Source: CAZGQY01 sp964528035 (GTDB lineage Bacteria; Pseudomonadota; Gammaproteobacteria; Methylococcales; UBA1147). From it: DNA of 14,955 bases. The translations under genes and the position numbers were made by a program. Below the pieces are notes generated by a model, which was not told the DNA's origin, made no database searches, and saw nothing but the letters and a program-made list of their open reading frames with translations. Shown here one piece after another: positions 1 to 6,463 of the stretch. The stretch covers positions 1 through 14,955 of the forward strand of contig CAZGQY010000105.1 in the NCBI GenBank assembly GCA_964528035.1. Direction: 5' to 3'. Numbering within the stretch: position 1 is the first letter of the stretch; each line of letters begins with the position of its first letter.

Positions 1-2
1 AA

Positions 3-2630
3 AAGAAGACCTTCATCCTCGAGGATGTCCCGAGCGATCACATCAGTGTGGACACGGGAATCGGTCAATCGACTCCTCGAAATATCGTTGTCGTTCCCGT
101 CGTCTACGAAGGGAAAGTCAATGGCGTTTTCGAACTTGGATCCTTTGAGCCGTTCTCGGACGAACATCTACAGCTCCTCAAGTTGGTCGGGAATACCTTG
201 GCCATCGCGATCAACTCTGCCCATAATCAGGAGCGGTTATCGGTGACGTTGGAGACGTCCCAGAGTCAGGCGGAAGAGTTGCAGTCTCAGCAAGAAGAGC
301 TCTCTGAGTCCAATAGGCAGCTGACGTCACAACAAGAAGAGTTGCGGGTCGCCAACGAGGAGTTGTCCGAACAGTCAAAGAGCCTGACTCGGTCTAAGCA
401 GGAATTGCAGACCTCCAACGAAGAGCTGGCCGAAAAGTCCGTCCGACTCGAGCAGCAGCAGAGAGAGGTCGAGACGAAGAACCACAACCTCGTCATCATT
501 CAGCAGGATCTCGAAGACAAGGCGCGAGATCTTGCGCTCGCCAGCAAATACAAGTCTGAATTCCTGGCCAATATGTCCCATGAGCTGCGAACGCCTCTGA
601 ACAGTCTATTGATCCTGTCGAAATCCTTCGCGAAGAATGGAACTGGCAACCTCACGCAGGATCAGGTCGAAGAGGCCGAGGTCATTCATTCCGGCGGTCA
701 GTCGCTGCTCAACTTGATCAACGACATTCTTGATCTATCGAAAGTTGAGGCTGGAAAGCTCGAAATGACTCTGGAAGAAGTCGATCTTCGATCGTTTTCG
801 AGCGACTTGGAGAGACTCTTTGCTCCGATCACTCGGGATAAGGGTCTCGGATTCGATGTTTGTCTGGAAGAGGGGATTCCGGACTCGATCACCACGGATG
901 GTCAGCGTGCGCAACAGATCATCAAGAACCTGATTTCCAATGCGTCAAAATTTACAAGTGCCGGATCAGTGACACTAAAGATCGCCCTGGCCGCCGCCAA
1001 TACGAAGTTTGTAGGCCACGCTATGGTGCCGGAATCCACCATCGCCATTTCAGTGGTGGATACCGGAATCGGCATACCGGAAGACAAGCAAAAACTGATC
1101 TTCGAGTCGTTCCAACAGGCCGATGGATCCACCAGTCGGCAATATGGCGGAACGGGACTTGGACTCACGATCTCTCGTGAACTGGCAAAGATGCTTGGCG
1201 GAGAGATACAACTCGAGAGCCAGCAAGGGGTGGGGAGTACGTTCACACTATTTCTTCCTTTGCAAGGCGCAATCAAGCACGCGGATCAGCCTGCGCCAGC
1301 GCTCGTTGTCGCTACGCCGGATTCGTCGAAGATCGCCAATTCATACCCAAGCGTTCACCCCGCAAGCAGTGCCGTCCGGACGAAGATTGCGAAGCTAAAC
1401 CCGGCGCCATTTCCCGATGATCGCGACAACTTGCAGCCCAGCGACAAGTCGATCCTGATCATCGAAGACGATTCGAGTTTTGCGGAGATTCTCGCCAAGC
1501 TTGCGCGCAAGAAGGGCTACAAATGTTTGGTGGCCGTCGACGGTCAGACTGGAAGTAATTTGGCACGGACGCTTTCACCAAGTGCGATCCTATTGGATCT
1601 CGGTCTACCTGATATGGACGGCGTTCAGTTGTTGGATGATCTCAAATATGACGATCGAACCCGAAGCATCCCGGTTCATATCATCTCCGGCCAGAAGAGG
1701 TCGACGGCTGTATTGGCCAAGGGCGCTTTGGGAATGCTGACAAAGCCTGTGTCCGAAGAGCAGATCAACGACGTCTTCACCGGCTTCCAGAGTCTTTCTC
1801 AAAAGAGAGGGGGGAGAATCCTACTGGTCGAGGATGACACTGGCGGGGTCACCGCCATTCATGCTCTCCTGAAAGGCAGAGCTGCCGAGATCACGGTTGC
1901 CGAGACTGGGCAAAGAGCGCTCGCCCTCTTGTCATCGAGTTCGTTCGACTGTGTGATCCTGGATTTGGCGCTCCCGGATATTTCGGGATTCGATTTGCTG
2001 ACAAAAGCAGAGCAGGACGATTCGATCAAGCTTCCGCCTGTTGTGGTATATACCGGTCGGGATCTGAGCCGAAAAGAACATGAGCAACTGCAAGCGCATG
2101 CTGCTTCCATCGTTGTGAAGGGGGCCGCCTCGCCGGATCGGCTCGTCAGCGAGGTGTCGCTGTTCCTTCACACGATCGAGAGCACGGTTTCTGTCGATAC
2201 CCACAAACCATTGGAGAACCTGGCTAACCGGAATGTCCTTCTGGTGGACGATGACGTACGAAACAGCTTTGCCCTCAGCAAGGTGCTTCGCGAAGTGGGT
2301 CTGAAAGTGAAGTTGGCAGAAAACGGTCAAATGGCCTTGGATGTGTTGGCTTCCAACCGTGAAATCGAGCTGGTCGTAATGGACATCATGATGCCGGTCA
2401 TGGATGGGTGCGAGGCGATCCAAAAGATTCGGGAACAAGATTGTTTTGCAGAACTACCGATCATTGCTCTGACTGCGAATGTACTGCCCGAGGACCGGGC
2501 GAAATGTCTGGACGTTGGAGCCAGCGATTATCTGTCCAAGCCGGTTGAAGAGGAAAAACTGCTGTCTCTCATCCAAGTGCTTCTAAGCGACGTCGCCGAG
2601 ATCAGTCTGATTGAACACGGAAACGCCTAG
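3..2630 (+). CDS. Hybrid sensor histidine kinase with three receiver domains, 5' end outside the window
   Basis: The frame is already open at base 3 and reads as the end of a GAF domain, so the gene starts upstream; the GTG at 48 lies inside this domain and is not the real start. Order of domains: GAF end (to about 235), a Gln/Glu-rich coiled coil (about 258-540), HisKA with phospho-acceptor His at 579-581 in the motif MSHELRTPL, HATPase (about 895-1265) with N box NLISNASKF, DTGIGIP and GGTGLGL, then three receivers. Their phospho-acceptor Asp codons are at 1596-1598 (LLDLGLPDMDG), 1962-1964 (ILDLALPD) and 2382-2384 (VMDIMMPVMDG). The second receiver has KGA where KP is usual. Such kinases autophosphorylate and pass phosphate to the attached receivers; any membrane or HAMP part would lie upstream. 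The stop is 4 bp before the CheR ATG, so it heads the cheR-cheB-kinase operon. The stimulus is unknown. Confidence 0.93.
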   Translation, partial: KKTFILEDVPSDHISVDTGIGQSTPRNIVVVPVVYEGKVNGVFELGSFEPFSDEHLQLLKLVGNTLAIAINSAHNQERLSVTLETSQSQAEELQSQQEELSESNRQLTSQQEELRVANEELSEQSKSLTRSKQELQTSNEELAEKSVRLEQQQREVETKNHNLVIIQQDLEDKARDLALASKYKSEFLANMSHELRTPLNSLLILSKSFAKNGTGNLTQDQVEEAEVIHSGGQSLLNLINDILDLSKVEAGKLEMTLEEVDLRSFSSDLERLFAPITRDKGLGFDVCLEEGIPDSITTDGQRAQQIIKNLISNASKFTSAGSVTLKIALAAANTKFVGHAMVPESTIAISVVDTGIGIPEDKQKLIFESFQQADGSTSRQYGGTGLGLTISRELAKMLGGEIQLESQQGVGSTFTLFLPLQGAIKHADQPAPALVVATPDSSKIANSYPSVHPASSAVRTKIAKLNPAPFPDDRDNLQPSDKSILIIEDDSSFAEILAKLARKKGYKCLVAVDGQTGSNLARTLSPSAILLDLGLPDMDGVQLLDDLKYDDRTRSIPVHIISGQKRSTAVLAKGALGMLTKPVSEEQINDVFTGFQSLSQKRGGRILLVEDDTGGVTAIHALLKGRAAEITVAETGQRALALLSSSSFDCVILDLALPDISGFDLLTKAEQDDSIKLPPVVVYTGRDLSRKEHEQLQAHAASIVVKGAASPDRLVSEVSLFLHTIESTVSVDTHKPLENLANRNVLLVDDDVRNSFALSKVLREVGLKVKLAENGQMALDVLASNREIELVVMDIMMPVMDGCEAIQKIREQDCFAELPIIALTANVLPEDRAKCLDVGASDYLSKPVEEEKLLSLIQVLLSDVAEISLIEHGNA

Positions 2631-2634
2631 CCAA

Positions 2635-3617
2635 ATGCTCATGAAAGAAGCCGAGAACGAAACGATTGAAGTCGACCTGCTCTTGGAGGCAGCGTTCCAN
2701 NNNNNNNNNNNNNNNNNNNNNNNNNNNNNNNNNNNNNNNNNNNNNNNNNNNNNNNNNNNNNNNNNNNNNNNNNNNNNNNNNNNNNNNNNNNNNNNNNNNA
2801 AGAAGCCGAGAACGAAACGATTGAAGTCGACCTGCTCTTGGAGGCAGCGTTCCAGCGATATGGATACGACTTTAGGAACTATGCAAGAGCAACAATCAAG
2901 AGGCGGGTCCACGCACTCGTCGAAGAAACGAAAAGCCAGAGTCCTTCCGCTCTAATTCCTGGGATCCTCCATGACAAGAGTCTATTCATGCGACTCGTAT
3001 CGGCGCTGTCTGTGACAGTGACGGATTTGTTCAGGGATCCTCTGTTTTACAGGGAACTTCGGGAACAGGTTATGCCCACGCTTTCGACCTATCCCTATTT
3101 CAAGATCTGGCATGCGGGATGTGCGACGGGCGAAGAGCCCTATTCCATGGCCATCCTTCTCGAGGAAGAGAAGCTTTACCATCGCGCACGGATCTATGGG
3201 ACTGACATGAATAACGATTCGCTGGAGAAAGCCCGAGCAGGTATATTCGATCTGAAGACGATGAAGCAAGGGCAGGCCAACTACGTCAAGTCAGGCGGAC
3301 GCCTGCCCTTCTCAGACTATTACCACGCTGGTTACGGCGGTGCTCAGCTCGGCAATCGATTTTCAGATAATATTACATTCTCTCGGCACAATCTGACATC
3401 CGATAGTTCTTTTGGTGAGATGAACATGATCGTATGTCGCAATGTTCTGATCTATTTCAATCGGCAGCTTAAGGATCGGGTGCTCACGCTGTTTAGCGAT
3501 AGCCTTTGTCACCGAGGTTTTCTTTGCCTCGGCACGAAAGAGAGCCTCCAATTCACTTGCCTCAAGGACAACTTCGAAGTGGTTTCGGAAGCCCAGCGTA
3601 TCTACAGAAAATTGTGA
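2635..3617 (+). CDS. cheR: CheR-type protein-glutamate O-methyltransferase, interrupted by an assembly gap
   Basis: CheR transfers a methyl group from S-adenosylmethionine to Glu side chains, classically on chemoreceptors. The frame begins at ATG 2635 (or ATG 2641), meets 100 N at 2700, and resumes in a different frame after it. The 55 bases before the gap equal the 55 after it; when one copy is removed the frame is continuous and gives 275 (or 273) residues, the usual CheR size. The CheR_N helical part starts at YGYDFRNYARATIKRR. The SAM-binding loop is GCATGEEPYSMA (about 3117-3152) and CRNVLIYFN (about 3436-3462) is the second conserved CheR motif. The stop is 3 bp before the cheB ATG. No strong Shine-Dalgarno is visible, so translation may be coupled to the kinase gene upstream. 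An automatic call may annotate only the part after the gap (about 2802-3617). The chromosomal gene is probably intact. Confidence 0.88.
2645..2699 (+). repeat. 55-bp exact duplicate, left copy at gap edge
   Basis: These 55 bases, early in cheR, recur without change at 2800-2854 on the other side of the N run. The repeat touches the gap on both sides, as expected for two contigs whose ends overlap but were joined with a spacer instead of being merged. It is most likely not a biological repeat. Confidence 0.95.
2700..2799. other. Assembly gap of exactly 100 N
   Basis: A run of exactly 100 N, the common placeholder for a gap of unknown size. Because the flanking 55 bp are identical and the coding frame is restored when they are overlapped, the true gap size is probably negative (-55) and no sequence is missing. 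Confidence 0.98.
2800..2854 (+). repeat. 55-bp exact duplicate, right copy at gap edge
   Basis: Second copy of the bases at 2645-2699. Reading on from this copy gives the continuous CheR protein, in a frame shifted relative to the left copy because the offset between copies (155) is not a multiple of three. Confidence 0.95.
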
Positions 3618-3620
3618 TCG

Positions 3621-4226
3621 ATGTTTGATGCCATGCTCAAACACAGTGCAATCGTGATCGGTGTGTCTACAGGAGGCACAGAGGCGTTGACGACCCTCCT
3701 GCCTGCGCTGCCTGCCGATCTTTTTGCCCCGGTCACCATTGTTATGCATGTGGCGCAGGATTCTGACGGATTCTTGAGCAGGCATCTAGACAATTTGAGC
3801 GACATTTGCGTGAAGGAGGCCGAGGATGGGGAGCCGCTGAAGTCGGGGACCGTCTACCTGGCACCGGCTGGTTACCATCTGCTGATCGAAGAACATCGCT
3901 GTTTTGCATTGTCGGTGGATGATCCGGTCCGGTATTCGCGTCCATCGATTGACGTTTTGTTCGAGAGTGCTGCTGAAACATATCGAGACGAACTGATCGG
4001 CATCGTGCTCACTGGGGCGAATGGAGATGGTCGACGCGGGCTCGAAAAGATAAAGGCGCACGGTGGTTTCGTGATCGTCCAGGAACCGAAAACGGCAGTG
4101 GCCGACGTCATGCCAAACGAGGCGCTTGCAGCAGTCGAGGCGGACCAGGTCCTCCCCCTGCAAAAAATTGGCCCCTTCTTGGAACGATTGCACTTTTTAC
4201 GCTTTCGCGAGGAGAAGTTGCAATGA
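3621..4226 (+). CDS. cheB: Stand-alone CheB-type protein-glutamate methylesterase without receiver domain
   Basis: CheB-type enzymes hydrolyse the glutamyl methyl esters made by CheR and can deamidate Gln. The 201 residues cover only the catalytic domain; the N-terminal receiver of classical CheB is absent. The catalytic triad is visible: Ser16 in GVSTGG, His43 in VMHVAQD and Asp136 in TGANGDG. The start at 3621 is 3 bp after the CheR stop; an in-frame ATG at 3633 (Met5) is an alternative, and neither has a clear Shine-Dalgarno. The stop overlaps the next gene in an ATGA junction, which suggests translational coupling. Without its own receiver, its activity must be controlled another way, for example by a receiver of the flanking kinases; this is inference. 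No chemoreceptor, CheA or CheW is nearby, so a role outside flagellar chemotaxis is likely. Confidence 0.92.
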   Translation: MFDAMLKHSAIVIGVSTGGTEALTTLLPALPADLFAPVTIVMHVAQDSDGFLSRHLDNLSDICVKEAEDGEPLKSGTVYLAPAGYHLLIEEHRCFALSVDDPVRYSRPSIDVLFESAAETYRDELIGIVLTGANGDGRRGLEKIKAHGGFVIVQEPKTAVADVMPNEALAAVEADQVLPLQKIGPFLERLHFLRFREEKLQ

Positions 4227-5428
4227 CGAGGGAGACTGCGGCCGGGTCACATAACATGCCGAAGGTGTTGGTTGTCGATGACCGTCCCGAGAATCTCGTT
4301 GCGATGAAAAACGTTCTCTCGGGAATGGATTTGGTGGTCGTCACCGCTATATCCGGAATCGAAGCCTTGTCGCTCATCTTGTCCCACGAGTTCGCGGTCG
4401 TTCTGCTGGATATTCAGATGCCCGAGATGGATGGATTCGAGGCGGCAACACTCATTCGCGGCAATGAGGACACTCAAAATCTCCCGATCATATTTGTCAC
4501 AGCGGCGAGTGAAGATGAAGCCTGCTTTTCAGCCGCATATGAAACTGGGGCCGTAGATTATCTCACCAAGCCGATCAATCCTGATATCGTACGCGCCAAG
4601 GTGAGAATCTTCGTGGAGCTATATGATAAGAATCGCGCACTCGAGGCAACGGCAAGAGAACTCAAGGTCACGATCGATGCTCTAGAGCGCTCCAATCAGG
4701 AGTTCAGTGCTTTCGCGCACACGGCGGCCCACGATCTGAAGGCACCGGTTCGCCATATTGGGAATTTTATTCAGTTCTTTCTTGAAGATGAAGGTAAAGA
4801 GATCAGCCACTCCGGCCGGTCCCAGTTGGAAACAGTGCAGAGAGCTACCGATCGACTGACTAACATGATTGATAATCTGCTCGACTATGCCCGCGTCGAC
4901 ACAAGCACACGGGAATTTGAGACGGTCGATCTGGGCTCCGTTGTTGGACATGTAGTATCGGATCTTGAGGCGGTCATCGAGGAAGCTCATGCTCGTGTGG
5001 AAATCGGTGATCTGCCGACCATCAGTGGTGATGAGAGTCAGTTGTACCAGCTCTTTTTGAATCTCCTCGCGAATTCCGTCAAGTTCCGCCGGAAAGGGGT
5101 GGATCCGATCATCAAACTAACCGGCAAAGCCGTTTCGGATCCACCGGACGTGGATGAGAATCACGTGCCGATGTTTCGAATCTGCGTTGAAGACAATGGC
5201 ATCGGGTTCGATCAGGCGTATATCGATAAGGTATTCCAGCCGTTCAAGCGGTTGACTACAAAGGCCAAGTTTGAGGGCTCCGGAATCGGTATGGCCACCG
5301 CCCAGAAGATCGTCGCCCGTCATCATGGTTCAATTACGGCCAAGGGTGTCTCGGATCAAGGCTCGACATTCATCGTCACCCTGCCAGCAATAGGTACTGT
5401 GAAGAACGCCACGAGTCGGAGAGCATAA
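4223..5428 (+). CDS. Receiver domain-histidine kinase (REC-HisKA-HATPase)
   Basis: A 401-residue cytoplasmic protein with no membrane segment. The receiver begins at KVLVVDDRPEN; phospho-acceptor Asp63 lies in LLDIQMPEMDG and the switch Lys in YLTKPI. A helical linker (about residues 135-160) leads to a HisKA domain with His170 in AAHDLKAPVRH, the variant seen in phytochrome-like kinases. The ATPase domain has N box NLLANSVKF, DNGIGF and the G2 box GSGIGMA. Such proteins receive phosphate on the receiver, which gates a kinase whose partner is elsewhere. ATG 4223 overlaps the cheB stop by 4 bp; an in-frame ATG at 4256 (MPKVLVVDD) would give a shorter start without the first 11 residues. It is the last gene of the operon, and an insertion-element remnant begins 27 bp downstream. 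No output regulator is encoded in this block. Confidence 0.92.
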   Translation: MTRETAAGSHNMPKVLVVDDRPENLVAMKNVLSGMDLVVVTAISGIEALSLILSHEFAVVLLDIQMPEMDGFEAATLIRGNEDTQNLPIIFVTAASEDEACFSAAYETGAVDYLTKPINPDIVRAKVRIFVELYDKNRALEATARELKVTIDALERSNQEFSAFAHTAAHDLKAPVRHIGNFIQFFLEDEGKEISHSGRSQLETVQRATDRLTNMIDNLLDYARVDTSTREFETVDLGSVVGHVVSDLEAVIEEAHARVEIGDLPTISGDESQLYQLFLNLLANSVKFRRKGVDPIIKLTGKAVSDPPDVDENHVPMFRICVEDNGIGFDQAYIDKVFQPFKRLTTKAKFEGSGIGMATAQKIVARHHGSITAKGVSDQGSTFIVTLPAIGTVKNATSRRA

Positions 5429-5454
5429 AAAAGTGGGATATAGATTTTGAAAAA

Positions 5455-5790
5455 TCACGCCGCTATTTTCATTGTCGGTTCTAGTTTTTGCGCTTTTTTC
5501 TCGATCTTCAAGCCTGGATGCCAGCGTTCAAAACGACCGTGTAACTCGTCATTCAACACTGCCGTTCTCATTTATAATAAATAGTGCGCGCCTTCATGCG
5601 TCCATTGCATTTGCTGTTTTTTCACCATCCGTTTGGCAATGACCTTATTAATTGTCGACTCTACAAAACTCGTGGAAATGGTTTCGCCATAGCGCCACTT
5701 CTCACCATAATTGGGAATTAGATGTCGATTATTTCGGATGTAAGTATCGAATTTGGCTCTAATGTGTAAGCGTCCGTCGGTACCATCTAT
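5455..5790 (-). pseudogene. ISKra4-family transposase remnant, C-terminal end, with in-frame stop
   Basis: Read on the minus strand from about 5765, the frame gives FDTYIRNNRHLIPNYGE, RYGETISTSFVES, then KRMVKKQQMQWTHEGAHYLL, a pattern I recognise as the C-terminal end of ISKra4-family transposases. A TAA at 5574-5572 interrupts it, yet the same frame continues with family-like sequence (MRTAVLNDELHGRFERWHPGLK) to a TGA at 5457-5455. A Gln codon (CAA) is expected at the stop, so one C-to-T change explains it. Nothing transposase-like is visible above about 5790, so the rest of the element is lost; the upper boundary is approximate. No terminal inverted repeats or target duplication were found. 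It lies directly behind the kinase operon and marks a former insertion site. Family assignment is from memory of conserved motifs. Confidence 0.72.
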
Positions 5791-5817
5791 TGAAATGGTT
5801 GTGAACTGATATTTGAA

Positions 5818-6006
5818 GTGGTGACGGAACAACTTGTCCTGGAGATTAACAGCGCAAAGTCTTTTTTGAATGAAAATCATCAGGATATTCTGGCTAATTT
5901 TGATTCCAACATTGTCAAATTTCGCAAAAAGAGAAAAATCATAATGACAACCGGAGCACTGGACGACCTGGACAGAATAGGCTCCGAAGATGAACCAACG
6001 GAATAA
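5818..6006 (+). CDS. Possible small hypothetical protein, weak
   Basis: A 62-codon frame starting GTG GTG; it is open upstream only to 5794, after a TGA. The product is mostly helical in character, with a basic patch (KFRKKRKII) followed by an acidic tail (DDLDRIGSEDEPTE), and looks more protein-like than the antisense reading. There is no convincing Shine-Dalgarno, no recognised family and no neighbour relationship. It begins near where the transposase remnant loses its homology, so it could be a chance frame or a relic of another gene. Confidence 0.2.
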   Translation: MVTEQLVLEINSAKSFLNENHQDILANFDSNIVKFRKKRKIIMTTGALDDLDRIGSEDEPTE

Positions 6007-6182
6007 CAATTCAAGGTCCAACAGAAAAATAATAACAAGATTCTATTCCAACAAATGTATATAATTTTAGGCCCATTCCAGATAGGAAGAAAGACTAGTA
6101 CTTTACAAATAGCAATAGTTTGCTTAAAGTAATAACCAACTGCCCCCTTGTGAAGTTGATTCAATGGAGCTTGGGGAGAAAG

Positions 6183-6204
6183 AACCGCCTTCGGGCGGTT
6201 TTTT
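6183..6204 (+). terminator. Rho-independent terminator, orphan
   Basis: A perfect 7-bp stem AACCGCC/GGCGGTT with a TTCG tetraloop closed by C-G, running into six T (6199-6204). This is a textbook intrinsic terminator for + strand transcription. The nearest convincing + strand gene ends about 750 bp upstream, so the terminator either belongs to a gene lost from this stretch, to a small RNA between 6010 and 6180 that I cannot define, or protects fic from upstream read-through. Confidence 0.8.
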
Positions 6205-6391
6205 CAATTCTACGCCAAAGATTTGTGAGGCCGTAATTGCGCACTATTGTCTATATAGACGGATTCAATTTGTATTTTGGCAGCCTCAAAAATACATCTT
6301 GGAAATGGCTCGATATTGCTGGGTTAGCAACACTGCTCTGCAAGGAACAGAACCCACAAAGTGTGTTCCAGCGTATAGAGGCGACCGGTTG
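6205..6391. other. Stretch without recognisable gene between terminator and fic promoter
   Basis: Together with 6007-6182 this AT-rich DNA holds no convincing coding frame. The only ORF (ATG 6164 to 6412) runs through the terminator hairpin and has an unconvincing composition. No RNA gene, repeat array or insertion end was recognised. Confidence 0.5.
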
Positions 6392-6421
6392 GGGACAATG
6401 AAGCTCACCTGATCATACAAT
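6392..6421 (+). promoter_or_regulatory. Candidate sigma70 promoter for fic
   Basis: A -10 like TACAAT at 6416-6421 (5 of 6 to consensus) lies 18 bp after a weak -35 GGGACA at 6392-6397 (4 of 6). Transcription would start near 6428, right at the edge of the inverted repeat at 6431-6458. The -10 is good and the -35 poor, which is consistent with a regulated promoter, but it is a by-eye prediction. Confidence 0.35.
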
Positions 6422-6430
6422 GACTTCACA

Positions 6431-6458
6431 AAGAAAGGATAATAGGTTATCGTTTCTT
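6431..6458. promoter_or_regulatory. Inverted repeat before fic, candidate operator 1
   Basis: Two 12-bp arms, AAGAAAGGATAA and TTATCGTTTCTT, match at 11 of 12 positions around the 4-bp centre TAGG. It sits just after the candidate -10 and just before the first ATG of fic. With no T tract after it, it is more likely a protein-binding operator than a terminator. The Fic protein has a C-terminal winged helix and is a plausible but untested binder. Confidence 0.5.
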
Positions 6459-6463
6459 AGTAA

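Noticed and set aside
48..50. GTG at 48 as the start of the first kinase
   Set aside because: The frame is open to base 3 and the upstream codons fit the GAF domain, so the gene begins outside the window.
1932..2438. 168-codon minus-strand frame inside the hybrid kinase
   Set aside because: It is antisense to the second and third receiver domains, whose conserved motifs are certain, and shows no family features itself.
3363..3785. 140-codon minus-strand frame across the cheR/cheB junction
   Set aside because: Spans two well-supported + strand genes and has no recognisable motif.
6164..6412. 82-codon + strand frame
   Set aside because: It runs through a strong Rho-independent terminator and into the candidate fic promoter; no family resemblance.
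6148..6431. 9-bp inverted repeat TTGTGAAGT (6148) / ACTTCACAA (6423) as ends of a MITE-like element
   Set aside because: No longer terminal similarity, no target-site duplication, and 9-bp matches at this distance are not rare in AT-rich DNA.
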